From Bartonella australis AUST/NH1 (GTDB lineage Bacteria; Pseudomonadota; Alphaproteobacteria; Rhizobiales; Rhizobiaceae), in the NCBI RefSeq assembly GCF_000341355.1, contig NC_020300.1, positions 1,357,501 through 1,421,500 of the forward strand: a stretch of 64,000 bases of DNA. Reading direction: 5' to 3'. The notes under the pieces were generated by a model. That model was given only the letters and a program-made list of their open reading frames with translations. It did not search any database and had not been told where the DNA came from. Shown piece after piece: positions 8,806-17,277 of the stretch. The position numbers and the translations under genes were made by a program. Every line of letters begins with the position of its first letter. Within the stretch, counting starts at the first letter, position 1.

Positions 8806-9675
8806 ATGAAACGCACTCTTCCCTTTGTTGAACTCCCTAACGCGAAAACCCTGTTTGCAAAACGAGCACAACGTTTCACCGATTTAGCTATCATAAATTT
8901 AACTAAAGAAGATCTCCCCTTTTTTGCTAATTTTTGCGACGCTCAGCAACAATCGGCCATAAAATTTAAAGATTTCGCTTTTCCACTTTATCGTTTTGGA
9001 ACCCCTTCTTCTCCCCCTTTTAATCGGTCAAAATTGCTCTTTTTAGGATTTTATGAAAGTGTTGTTGAAGATTTTCTTAAACAGATGTCGACGTGTATCC
9101 TCCCTACGACGAAACGCGAAGCCCTCGCTTACGCCCAGCAGCAAAAAGACCAATGGCGCCCATGGGGACATGACCTCTTAAATCACACCCTCCCCCAGCA
9201 ACAACCAACATACTACTACCTCTTCATTGCTGGCGTCTTACAAATTATCTATTCCCTCACAGCTTCACAGCTCATTCCTCACACATTAATACCGCAAAAA
9301 AATAACCTCTGCCCCGCCTGCGGCGGTACCCACTCAGCCAGCGTGATTGCTACAAGCCACGGCTCAAACGAAGAGGCGCGCTTTTGCTCTTGCCTCTATT
9401 GCGGCACTTTATGGCGCTACGCGCAAGCTCGATGCACTTTTTGTGCATCGGCGCAGAGTACCTCCTCCTATAATATCGGAAAAAGCTCAGGCAACATTTT
9501 GGCCGAGACTTGCGACGCCTGCAAACGTTATTGCATACAACTCAATCAACACAAAGAACCCTCTTTAAACGTCTTCGCCGACGACATCGACACACTTACG
9601 CTTGATTGTTTACCGCATACCCTCCCTCATTTTAAACACGGAAACTTCAACCCTTTTTTAAAAGGGAACCCCTAA
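8806..9675 (+). CDS. fdhE: Formate dehydrogenase accessory protein FdhE
   Basis: Cytoplasmic maturation factor for respiratory, selenium- or cysteine-type formate dehydrogenase. The C-terminal half carries four CxxC-type pairs, at 169/172 (CPACGG), 196/199 (CLYCGTLWR), 210/213 (CTFC) and 236/239 (CDACKRY), which form the twin rubredoxin-like metal-binding folds of FdhE. The ending DDIDTLTLDCL is also typical. Length (289) is close to the family's roughly 300. The gene is alone between long spacers, with no fdhA/B/C beside it in this window. The enzyme must be encoded elsewhere, or the gene is a relic; the frame is intact. No strong ribosome site is visible before the ATG. Confidence 0.85.
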   Translation: MKRTLPFVELPNAKTLFAKRAQRFTDLAIINLTKEDLPFFANFCDAQQQSAIKFKDFAFPLYRFGTPSSPPFNRSKLLFLGFYESVVEDFLKQMSTCILPTTKREALAYAQQQKDQWRPWGHDLLNHTLPQQQPTYYYLFIAGVLQIIYSLTASQLIPHTLIPQKNNLCPACGGTHSASVIATSHGSNEEARFCSCLYCGTLWRYAQARCTFCASAQSTSSYNIGKSSGNILAETCDACKRYCIQLNQHKEPSLNVFADDIDTLTLDCLPHTLPHFKHGNFNPFLKGNP

Positions 9676-10544
9676 CCACTCACTTTGTATCCGCGCAAAA
9701 AAAGAAAACCAAAACGCTTCACACGCCTAAATCGGCACTCTGTCGCATCCTCAACCCTCTTCCTCGATAAAGTAGATCGCCCCAGACGGCCAAGAAACCA
9801 CACAAAATATCAGAAAACGCACTCCCTCAAAAAATACGCAAACATAATCTCACAAAAAGCTTGACCCCCAAACCTTTTTGTGACATAACAGGCGAAGGAT
9901 AGTATCCTCCATTTTTTAAAGACAAACACGAAGACACACCCGACAACTGCGATTATACCCGCAGTTGCCGGTAGTGCTATGGAACATGTGGTGGCCCCAG
10001 AAAGAGACCCGAACTACAGGGAGAAGTAGCAAGCGCGATACTTTCATAATCAGCCACCCGGCCCGCGCCATGATCAAGCGCCGGAACCTCTGTAAAGTAT
10101 CGATAATAATGCGGCAAATTTATGACAAAGAAAAACATTTTTAAATTAATTAAAAATCGCCACATCTCTTTTTTCGCAAAAATTGCCTAAAATTGGCGGA
10201 TTTTGCCCCAGTGCCTAGCTTTAAAAATACGGAGGGCCAGGAAAATTGCCACCATCGATCATTTTTCTCTTTAAAATCGATGAAAATAATCGAAGTTAAA
10301 AGACGTTTTACAAATATTTTAGGTGCAGTCATTATTACGCTGAAATGAGCCAATAGCTAAAATAGCCGTCCCGTGGATCCCAGTTTCTGCTTGCATCAAT
10401 TCCGGCAAACCTTAGAAAGAAGTGCAAAATACCCCACAGGATGCTGTACGCTGCAAAAATTGAGATTTCATAGCTACATCCCAATTTCTAAAATACTCCA
10501 TAATATCTCTTAAATTTTCAGCAATAAGCGGCCTTTTTAAAAAT
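9676..10544. other. Intergenic region with a strong hairpin, no convincing gene
   Basis: The spacer downstream of fdhE. At 9940-9971 an inverted repeat pairs CCGACAACTGCG with CGCAGTTGCCGG (11 of 12 pairs, 8-base loop) without a following T-run. Short open frames at 9977-10165 and 10150-10353 on the minus strand lack ribosome sites and resemble no family. The rest is AT-rich. Confidence 0.4.
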
Positions 10545-11006
10545 CTAAAAATGTGCGCGTTCTTTACGTTTTTCATCGTCATTTTCACGCATGAAGCAAT
10601 CACGTAGGAGAAAATAGTTCCCATCTCCCGGTCGCACCATTTTAATACACTTCTCCTTTGTCTTATCAGAGACCTTTTCCCACATTTTACGAACCGCAAA
10701 ATAAGCTTCGCTTTCTACAGCAAAGCAACGCTGATAAACCTCTTTCATCGTACCGGGGACTGCTAAAGCAGAAATTTCTTTACAGTAAACGCGTGAATCA
10801 AATGCCGGAATGGTCAGTTCGACAGGAGCTTGTCGCGGGATTTCTTCTTTTAAAAAAAGGAAGCCAATACCCGCTTTAATCATAAAATACAAAACCGACG
10901 CGCAGACAAGCACTGTACAGATAAAAACGATTTTACTCTGTGATGCCTCATGATGAACTCTCTGCCCCACGCGGTTTCTTTTTTCCGTCAATACTATGTC
11001 CTTCAA
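10545..11006 (-). CDS. Small membrane-anchored protein with conserved cysteines
   Basis: Protein of up to 153 residues, not recognised. One membrane helix (about 27-50, IVFICTVLVCASVLYFMIKAG) is followed by a periplasmic domain. Four cysteines there are spaced as in CKEI, QRCF, EKCI and RDCF, interleaved with aromatic residues (YFAVRKMWEKV, YFLLRDCF). The pattern resembles small Cys-rich proteins conserved in Bartonella-like bacteria, and two disulphides are plausible. The start shown is TTG; a GTG twelve codons in is an alternative, so the N-terminus is uncertain. It lies alone next to the phage late region, and the spacers on both sides are AT-rich. Confidence 0.5.
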   Translation of the reverse strand: MKDIVLTEKRNRVGQRVHHEASQSKIVFICTVLVCASVLYFMIKAGIGFLFLKEEIPRQAPVELTIPAFDSRVYCKEISALAVPGTMKEVYQRCFAVESEAYFAVRKMWEKVSDKTKEKCIKMVRPGDGNYFLLRDCFMRENDDEKRKERAHF

Positions 11007-11469
11007 CGTATCAAGGTTAACTTTCTACAAAAGAAAAAGTTATAAATCGTCATAACCTAAAAAGATGTGTATTATCAATCTTCTTATATCAAAAAGCAAT
11101 GGCTCGTTTTATGAAAAAATAAAAGATTTCCTCCTCCGCAGCACCATCTAATAAATAGGCTAGAATCTCGACTTTTCCAATATCCGCACAGTTCACCAGT
11201 ATGAAAAAAGGAAGACTGATCAGTACCATTTTTGCTTATTTTTTATGAAGATTCCGAATAAAAAGCCAGAATGGTGTATAAATTGATCTCACCTTCAATA
11301 AATTTGATAGGAAGAAAATCTAAAAAATCGAAACCTTCGTTATTCTTCTCTGAAGGCCAATGCTCTACCCTTTAAATTAACGCTTTACCTTAGATATTTA
11401 TCACGAAAGCAGATAGAATAAAAAATTTGTCCTTTTATTGAGGTTCCTGATTTTTTACTAACATTATGA
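11007..11469. other. AT-rich spacer bordering the phage late block
   Basis: No frame longer than a few tens of codons has a ribosome site. No direct repeat matching the other phage edge (about 24.9-25.3 kb) was noticed by eye, so no attachment site is called here. Confidence 0.4.
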
Positions 11470-11670
11470 TTACCAACAATTTTGCTTGTGGCCAAAGCGG
11501 TCCGTGGCCACAATCCAGCGTGATAATGATGGCTCTATTTGGACGAGGTGGGCGGGCTTATTAACGGCGGGAGGTTTTATCCAACCTGCGCAAGATGGTG
11601 GCGCATTCCTTTGACACCCCACCAAGAGCAAGACAGAGGTGAAAAGGAGAAAGAGACAAAACTTCATCAT
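11470..11670 (-). CDS. Outer-membrane spanin lipoprotein (Rz1-like)
   Basis: Small phage lipoprotein of 66 residues. A signal peptide (FCLFLLFTSVLLLVGC) ends in a lipobox, LVGC, followed by a short proline-containing periplasmic segment (APPSCAGWIKPP). This is the pattern of Rz1 outer-membrane spanins, which join inner-membrane Rz to disrupt the outer membrane during lysis. It starts inside the i-spanin gene in another frame, overlapping it by 110 bases, which is the classic Rz/Rz1 architecture. The ATG at 11670 (or the next codon) has a GAGAAA ribosome site. Last gene of the leftward late operon. Function inferred from topology and arrangement rather than sequence identity. Confidence 0.65.
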   Translation of the reverse strand: MMKFCLFLLFTSVLLLVGCQRNAPPSCAGWIKPPAVNKPAHLVQIEPSLSRWIVATDRFGHKQNCW

Positions 11671-11836
11671 TGATTTTCTCACGATTTTGAAAAGCCATTT
11701 CAGCTTGGACAAGAATTTTTGTACGTTCAGAAGAACGGCCGTAAAAAACACAACACGCTCCAGCAGAGAGAACGAGGATAACCCCTATAAAAGCAGCAAC
11801 GAAGCGCCAACAAAACAAAACAGGCATCGATATCAT
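11561..11836 (-). CDS. Inner-membrane spanin (Rz-like)
   Basis: Protein of 91 residues with one N-terminal membrane helix (about 7-28, WRFVAAFIGVILVLSAG). A helical segment (KILVQAEMAFQNREKIND) and a Cys-containing tail (FHLCLALGGVSKECATILRRL) follow. Its ATG overlaps the stop of the endolysin gene by four bases (ATGA), so the two are translationally coupled. It contains the start of the Rz1-like gene in another frame. Together with the endolysin and the o-spanin it forms a complete Gram-negative lysis cassette apart from a separate holin. It is shorter than lambda Rz (153), so the call rests on position and topology. Confidence 0.6.
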   Translation of the reverse strand: MISMPVLFCWRFVAAFIGVILVLSAGACCVFYGRSSERTKILVQAEMAFQNREKINDEVLSLSPFHLCLALGGVSKECATILRRLDKTSRR

Positions 11837-12486
11837 TCCCTCGTCCGGCGGATATACATCCAAATGCCCATTATTGCGGCTAAAACCATGACAGTAGCTA
11901 AAGCCCACTGCGCAGGGCCATATCCAGTAAAAATTCCTGTTAAACCTGAAAAAGATCCCATAAGTGGTGCTAAAATTTCAACATTTAAAAGAGAATCACT
12001 CTTTGGGGCCTCCACCCCTTGATAATTGGAGGCAACATAAGCTCCCTTAGTCCATAAGCCTGATTCAGCTGAACGCCGATGGACGAGCCCTTGTAAGCGT
12101 TGTCCACCTGCTTTAGTCCATTTTTGCAATTCGGCCGGCACAGCTTCATAATGACCTTTATTAAGCTTTTTTAAGAGTGTAGAATTGCGAAAAGCTTCTG
12201 TTCCGATATTATAGCAAAAGGACACGAGAGCTGTGAATTGCCCATCGGTTAAAGGACAAGAAACCTCCTGTTCAACAACCTTTTCAAATTGTTTTAAATC
12301 GCGGCGCAGAATGGTGTCTGCTTGGCTTTGCGTGATTTTCATACCGTCTTGAACAAAAGGTTCCCCCGCCTTTACTGTATGGCCGTAACCAATTGTCCAA
12401 ACACCGGCGGTATCTTGATAAGCCTGCAGACGGAGGCCTTCCCATTGTTTAATGAGTTCTAATCCTTCTTTTGATATTTTTCGCAT
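11833..12486 (-). CDS. Phage endolysin, GH24 lysozyme with C-terminal membrane helix
   Basis: Peptidoglycan muramidase of the lambdoid/T4 lysozyme family (GH24). The catalytic region (about 1-150) has the conserved Glu in KQWEGLRLQAYQDTAG, the motif VWTIGYGHT, and the family-typical DGQFTALVSFCYNIG. The last 25 residues form a hydrophobic helix (WALATVMVLAAIMGIWMYIRR), so the enzyme may be tethered to the inner membrane or may double as a holin-like element; no stand-alone holin is seen. The ATG at 12486 has an AGGAT ribosome site; the frame is open further upstream but without a site. Its stop overlaps the i-spanin start. Part of the leftward late operon. Confidence 0.88.
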   Translation of the reverse strand: MRKISKEGLELIKQWEGLRLQAYQDTAGVWTIGYGHTVKAGEPFVQDGMKITQSQADTILRRDLKQFEKVVEQEVSCPLTDGQFTALVSFCYNIGTEAFRNSTLLKKLNKGHYEAVPAELQKWTKAGGQRLQGLVHRRSAESGLWTKGAYVASNYQGVEAPKSDSLLNVEILAPLMGSFSGLTGIFTGYGPAQWALATVMVLAAIMGIWMYIRRTRE

Positions 12487-12591
12487 ATTATTTATCCTAT
12501 AAAAAAGCCCGCCCCTGTGAAATTGACAAGGCAGCGGGACCAATATCGATATTATTTTGTGATGTATCTTAACTTTTGCTTCGAGATCTTT

Positions 12592-12816
12592 TTAAGCTTT
12601 GGTGAGGTTTTTTAATTTTTCCTCAAGGTCGCTCACGCGCTGCAACAATTGAGCATAATCCTGGTTGCGTTTTTTATCTTCACGCTTTGCGTCTTTGCGT
12701 ATTTGATCTAAAAGTCCATTTAAGGGAGCATGCCCCATTTGTCCGCCTGAATAAATAACAATACGAATATGTTCAGGATCACCAATATCAGCAATAGAAA
12801 ATGGAAAAAGTGCCAT
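12592..12816 (-). CDS. Small phage protein with C-terminal coiled coil
   Basis: Protein of 74 residues, not recognised. The start is set by a strong ribosome site (GGGGTGAGAG) before the ATG at 12816. The first half is globular (FSIADIGDPEHIRIVIYSGG). The second half is a charged heptad helix (LLDQIRKDAKREDKKRNQD then LLQRVSDLEEKLKNL) that should form a coiled coil. It lies between the tail fibre and endolysin genes in the late operon. The position and coiled coil would fit a tail or lysis accessory protein; no function can be assigned. Confidence 0.6.
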   Translation of the reverse strand: MALFPFSIADIGDPEHIRIVIYSGGQMGHAPLNGLLDQIRKDAKREDKKRNQDYAQLLQRVSDLEEKLKNLTKA

Positions 12817-13221
12817 TCTCTCACCCCGTTTTTCTTTTATAAATAAAATATTATAGCTATAATTCATTGTCCGCCATTTGTACGGATACGCCTCACCACA
12901 GCCCCTCAAATACCTGCTGTCGCCAACTACTCATTTAGGTAGATTTTGCCGCAAAACTTGAATAACCATTGTGATGACCAAAATGATCGGAAAATGGCTT
13001 AAGCCCCCTTTGCCCACTTTCGCACAGGAGGAACCAAAAGGTGAATAATGCCTCTCTTAATATGTGAGCACTCTTTTCTTCTAGTTTTACCCTTGATCGA
13101 TGATAAAGAAAAAACCGTGTTCTTTTTCTTGAATGAGGCGTTATAAGCAAAATTAGGCGTTCCATAGCCCACCATGACAAATATTTTGAAAACCCTCTAA
13201 TACAGATAGGAGGCTCAGTTT
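12817..13221. other. Spacer between tail fibre and lysis genes
   Basis: About 400 bases with no supported gene. The minus frame 12935-13180 lacks a ribosome site and resembles nothing. The gap could hold a lysis promoter or a lost gene; I see no clear promoter. Confidence 0.35.
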
Positions 13222-14193
13222 TTATACTTTAATTGCGTAAACGACGGCTATATTGACAGGGCGTGTTTCTGGGCCCCCTGTTGCTTTTAATGTCAGTGTG
13301 TGGCTATGTTGTCCTGAAGCACCTGTGAGCTTCTCTTCTCTATTACCACATATATAATCGTGAATACCACCCTGCCCTGTCCATGAGTAATACGGTTTTG
13401 TGGGCTCTAGGTATTTATGTGCATGCCCACCATTTTCACTTATTGTCCCTTGATGGGTATGGGCTTTAAAAGATTCTTCTTGCCTGCTTCCTAAGACACG
13501 CCCTTTATCAAGCCCTCTTTCACTATCCAATCCACGCAAAAACATTCCCCGTAAATCAGGAATATTGAATGTTGTTGTTCCATCGCCTATTCCCCATATC
13601 CCGCCGATAGCGGCAAAAAGGTTCGCATATTCCTCTCGCGAATATTCTTTTCCGTCGCATAAAAGCCAGCCTGTAGGCACATTTTTCATAGCAAAAGTTG
13701 CGATAAAGCCTGACGGAAAAATTTGAGGAAATGTCGGATTTGTCAGACACCACCCATCTTTATCGTCCCCGCCAATGCCCAAATGATAGACGAGTTCGTA
13801 GAGACCACCCTCTTGAATTTCCCCACCAGTTAAGGTTTCTAGGCCATTTTGCGTTGTCTTATAGACGGGTTGAGCCAATAATTGATTCAAAGCGATATTT
13901 GTTTCTCCCCTGTTCGTTCCTTGTGCTTTAAAACGGACAACAATATCGTTTGCATAGGCAGCGATAGGAGACTTCGTAATCAAGCGAATCTCTGTTATAT
14001 CCTCGTAACTATTTGCCACAAATTGCGTATCAATGGCACCGCCATTATCGGAGAGATATTCTCTGAATCGCTGCATCATGGCACGCGCACTATCATTCAC
14101 TGAGCTTGGAGGTTGTCCTTCTGCCCAGTTTATAATTTCGTCGGCGCGGGCATTTTCCGGCGCTATAAGCGACCAATCATAAATTGTACTCAT
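13222..14193 (-). CDS. Phage tail fibre protein with tail-collar domain
   Basis: Receptor-binding or tail tip protein of 323 residues. The N-terminal part (1-60) contains PPSSVNDSARAMMQRFREYL, a region seen in fibre and tail-attachment proteins of many Rhizobiales phages. A phage tail collar domain sits at about 165-225, with GFIATFAMKNVPTGWLLCDG and FNIPDLRGMFLRGLD. The C-terminal part is His-rich (KAHTHQGTISENGGHAH and GQHSHTLTL), as in trimeric fibre tips that bind metal. Its ATG overlaps the stop of the upstream gene (ATGA), so the two are coupled. Frame intact. Confidence 0.85.
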   Translation of the reverse strand: MSTIYDWSLIAPENARADEIINWAEGQPPSSVNDSARAMMQRFREYLSDNGGAIDTQFVANSYEDITEIRLITKSPIAAYANDIVVRFKAQGTNRGETNIALNQLLAQPVYKTTQNGLETLTGGEIQEGGLYELVYHLGIGGDDKDGWCLTNPTFPQIFPSGFIATFAMKNVPTGWLLCDGKEYSREEYANLFAAIGGIWGIGDGTTTFNIPDLRGMFLRGLDSERGLDKGRVLGSRQEESFKAHTHQGTISENGGHAHKYLEPTKPYYSWTGQGGIHDYICGNREEKLTGASGQHSHTLTLKATGGPETRPVNIAVVYAIKV

Positions 14194-15302
14194 AAGATAT
14201 GTCCTTTTTTCAGGAAACCAAGAAAAGAAAAGAGGGCGAAGATGATATTTTTGAGGGATTTGACCTTCTTTATTCTGAAGCCAATTTTGTTATAATCAAC
14301 GTGTAATAATTTTGTTTTTACGTTGACGTAAACAGCCGCGGGGTTCAGACGTACTAAATCTTGGGCCATAACCCCCCGATAGCGTTGAGGGTCGCCTTTG
14401 TAATTAAAGTCGTAAAGGGGGTAGCCATTTTTCTCTCCTACACGCACGACATTTTCTTTTACTCTAGCGTCAGAAAGACCGATCACACCGCCGACTAATC
14501 CAAGGACGCGCTGTAAATCTTGTAAAGGGTCTTTTGTGATTGAAGGTATTGTTTTTGAGTTCTCAGTCTTAGTGCCGTAATTGCCGGCTGCCGTCGTACC
14601 AACCTGCAAGAGTTTTTCCAACCGGTTCCACGCTTGATTATCTTCTTCTGTCCATTTTTCACGATTGGCATCCAGAGCGTGCTGACGATTTGCATCTTGC
14701 ACCATCCCGCCCTGCAAAGCATTTTTCTGAGCATTGCTTTGCCCTTGATAAAAGGCATTCGCCGCATTGACCTGATCGTACAATGAGCGGTCAATCATCT
14801 GATTGGCGTTCATCATATTGCTCACATCCTGATTATATTGTTGAGCCGCTGCTTTTGTTGCTAAAGCACCCAACTCATCGGTTAATACGCCGGTATGAGC
14901 GCCAGATCCATACCGCCCTGCTCCTGCCATTGATTGATTAATAGCGTCAGAAGTTTTACTGAGCGCATTGTTGAGCGCATCGTTGAATTTGTTATTGCTT
15001 CCAATAAAATTTCCCTTCGCCATATTGAGAAGATTATTGTAGCTTTGCGTCGGTGCATTCAGCCCCTGATTAAAAGTGGGGTTATTGTACTGGTTTGCCG
15101 CATTTTTAAGGCCGTTGATGGCGTTTTTTGTTGCATCGCTCAGGTCAGCATGTCGCTCGCCTTGGTAAGCATTCCCACCAATCCCTTGATTATACAAATT
15201 AAGCGCATCAGCGCTTGCTGTTTTTAAATTATTTGCAGCCCACGCAGGTGGGGCATTTGTTTGTGTGACTTTTTGGATTTGTGGCGTTGTTCTTCTGCTC
15301 AT
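14190..15302 (-). CDS. Phage tail or injection protein with C-terminal S74-type chaperone domain
   Basis: Structural protein of 370 residues. The first 240 are Ala/Asn/Gln-rich helices (NQGLNAPTQSYNN, KAAAQQYNQDVSNMMNANQM), as in internal virion or tail proteins of short-tailed phages. Residues about 275-340 match the start and middle of the intramolecular chaperone (peptidase S74) domain: SDARVKENVVRVGEKNG, YRGVMAQDLV and VDYNKIGF. After that point the sequence becomes hydrophobic and basic (KNIIFALFSFLGFLKKG), unlike normal S74 ends, so the 3' end may be frameshifted or truncated. It overlaps genes on both sides by ATGA. Whether self-cleavage is retained cannot be told. Confidence 0.65.
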   Translation of the reverse strand: MSRRTTPQIQKVTQTNAPPAWAANNLKTASADALNLYNQGIGGNAYQGERHADLSDATKNAINGLKNAANQYNNPTFNQGLNAPTQSYNNLLNMAKGNFIGSNNKFNDALNNALSKTSDAINQSMAGAGRYGSGAHTGVLTDELGALATKAAAQQYNQDVSNMMNANQMIDRSLYDQVNAANAFYQGQSNAQKNALQGGMVQDANRQHALDANREKWTEEDNQAWNRLEKLLQVGTTAAGNYGTKTENSKTIPSITKDPLQDLQRVLGLVGGVIGLSDARVKENVVRVGEKNGYPLYDFNYKGDPQRYRGVMAQDLVRLNPAAVYVNVKTKLLHVDYNKIGFRIKKVKSLKNIIFALFSFLGFLKKGHIL

Positions 15303-15757
15303 GGAATGAGAACCTTTCTGTAATGAATGAGGTTAACGGTATGTCCGTGATGGGCGAGCTTTTTGGCCCACCCGGATCTTCCAAGTGTTAGTATTTCATC
15401 GGCGTTGATTGTCCGCGCCCATTCTTCGATCTCATCGACTAATTTAACGAGTTTGAGCCCTCCTTCTCCAGCAAGATCGAGGATGACAACGCGTTTTTTC
15501 CCATTGTGGGTCCTTTCGATTTTAGTGATCCCGAAAGCGCTAAATTGGGTCTTATTTTTTAAAATCAGCCACAATTGTGTTTGTCCGCTGGCAATTTCTG
15601 CAGCGACAGTCGTTAAGCACACATCATCGGGAAACCGCTGAGCATATTTTTGCATAGCGCCATTGAGAGCATCGCGATAGGGTGCCATTTTTTCCTGTGG
15701 CCATTGATCTGTAAGATGAATAGAATAGGTATTTTGATCGTCTTGTTGGCCTGTCAT
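15299..15757 (-). CDS. Phage protein with GNAT-like C-terminal region
   Basis: Protein of 152 residues. The pattern resembles GNAT-fold proteins found beside tail genes of short-tailed phages: a central LWLILKNKTQFSAFGITKIE segment, VVILDLAGEGG, an EWARTINADEI helix, LGRSGWAKKLAHHGH and the closing YRKVL. Such proteins have no established reaction in the virion. Its stop overlaps the next gene's ATG, so it is part of the late operon. The ribosome site is weak. The fold call is by pattern only; function unknown. Confidence 0.55.
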   Translation of the reverse strand: MTGQQDDQNTYSIHLTDQWPQEKMAPYRDALNGAMQKYAQRFPDDVCLTTVAAEIASGQTQLWLILKNKTQFSAFGITKIERTHNGKKRVVILDLAGEGGLKLVKLVDEIEEWARTINADEILTLGRSGWAKKLAHHGHTVNLIHYRKVLIP

Positions 15758-15813
15758 GATTTTGTTTTTTCAGTCTTCCTGATGTTTCTCGTCTTTTCTG
15801 ATCTTTGCTGTGT

Positions 15814-17277
15814 TCATCGCAGGCCAGCAGGTTTCAGCGATACATCAAATCCCGTAGCATGAGACCAAAGAGCTCCTCGAGGAATCCGCAATTTAAAACG
15901 ATAAAACCGCCCCCTTGCGCGGGAATGAATTTGGCCTGTATTACGGGAAGGTTGTCTTTCTGGTAGCCAAACAATTTTCTCTCCGACAGACTGGCGTAAA
16001 CGCACACCCACGGATAAATAAAACTCTTCGCTATTCACTTGAGGCATGATATTTCCCACGCGGGTTATCGTGCCGTTTGTCTGCCCCATCTCTTGAGATG
16101 TGATCACACAGGCCATTGATTCACCAGAAAATGAACCAAGCTTTCCTTCGAAATCAAATGCGCCCAAAACGGGAGCTTCATTTTGCCACGCTTTACTATC
16201 AAGCGAAAACGGCAAATCATCAATGCTTCCTGAAAGCCGATCTAGTCCTTCTAAAGTGTGTCCAGAACAAAAAATGGGCAAGATCATTTTGGTACCGACA
16301 ATCGCTTTTGTCCATTTTTTCAGTCCCCAATCATAAATGAGCAGTGTACGTTCTTTTACATTATTGCCAGCATCCATCATCCAATAAACGCGGTTATAAA
16401 CGCCATCAATAGCAGCCCGCGAAATTGATAAACCGTCGTGGCTCATTTTTTCGCTCATCGTCCGATCGACTTTTTCGAAGCCAATAGGCATGATTTGCCC
16501 ATCATTATTTATTTGGTAAAATCCGCCTTCATCGGCAAAGAAAGCGAGATCACCCCGACAAACAATTGATTCAGAACTTTTCGCGCCACGTTTATCGTGT
16601 ATTTTTTGAAAACTGAAAATAATTTTGGAACCGGGGATGAAGAAGCCCGCATAAATTGCGGAGCGCATAAAAATGATGGGATTCGTTGTTTCCGTCGCGC
16701 CTTGCACGTGTCCACCATCGGGAAAGTCTTGATAATCGCAGCTTTTTTTTCCTACGGTCCAGAATTCAGCATCGTTCAACCCGGACCAATGCACGCGTCG
16801 AGGATATTCTGTTAATTTCATCAGACAGACGAAATCACCCCAAACTCGGACGATTCCGGCCTGTGGTGGATTTCCTCTTAAATTTCTAAAAATGACGTCA
16901 CGCTTAATATCAAGGATTTGAGGTTTATCATTGGCATTAACAGCGATGACATAATCACCAAACAAAGCAAACGACCACGGAGAATCGACATTTGCTAGGT
17001 ATGGTGCGCCCTTTCGACTAATATCTTCCCACGTCATAAGTTCGTTATTGAGCAGGTAAATTTTTTCTCCTGTTCCTGCAATAATAGAGACGCCATTTTT
17101 AGTTCTTACGGCAATAGCGCTTAAAATGGGTGCAGGACAAGGCTCTGATAAAGAACGAAAGCTTGGCATAGGAATATAGGATCCATCTGCAGGCAGCACA
17201 TTAACGAGTTCATCGGTAAATAAGCCGTTGATATCAGCAACGTCGGGCCGATAATCCGCGATTGGAAAAAAAGCCAT
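15814..17277 (-). CDS. Phage tail hub/stabilisation protein (P22 gp10-like)
   Basis: Protein of 487 residues whose repeated short beta segments suggest a propeller, for example VSIIAGTGEKIYLLN, SFALFGDYVIAVNANDKPQI, GDFVCLMKLTEYPRRVHWSG and GDLAFFADEGGFYQI. Size, predicted fold and position two genes from the capsid match the packaged-DNA stabilisation or tail hub proteins of P22-like and related podoviruses. The ATG directly follows the stop of the gp4-like gene. The frame is complete. It is distinct from siphovirus tail proteins, and no tape-measure gene is present, which supports a short-tailed particle. Confidence 0.6.
   Translation of the reverse strand: MAFFPIADYRPDVADINGLFTDELVNVLPADGSYIPMPSFRSLSEPCPAPILSAIAVRTKNGVSIIAGTGEKIYLLNNELMTWEDISRKGAPYLANVDSPWSFALFGDYVIAVNANDKPQILDIKRDVIFRNLRGNPPQAGIVRVWGDFVCLMKLTEYPRRVHWSGLNDAEFWTVGKKSCDYQDFPDGGHVQGATETTNPIIFMRSAIYAGFFIPGSKIIFSFQKIHDKRGAKSSESIVCRGDLAFFADEGGFYQINNDGQIMPIGFEKVDRTMSEKMSHDGLSISRAAIDGVYNRVYWMMDAGNNVKERTLLIYDWGLKKWTKAIVGTKMILPIFCSGHTLEGLDRLSGSIDDLPFSLDSKAWQNEAPVLGAFDFEGKLGSFSGESMACVITSQEMGQTNGTITRVGNIMPQVNSEEFYLSVGVRLRQSVGEKIVWLPERQPSRNTGQIHSRARGRFYRFKLRIPRGALWSHATGFDVSLKPAGLR

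Noticed and set aside
9985..10065. tRNA-like minus-strand segment with GGTGGC/GCCACC ends and GTTCGGGTC
   Set aside because: It has no D arm or anticodon stem that can be folded, so it is not a tRNA gene.
12935..13180. 81-codon minus frame between fibre and lysis genes
   Set aside because: No ribosome site; the composition is unlike phage proteins, and it resembles nothing known.
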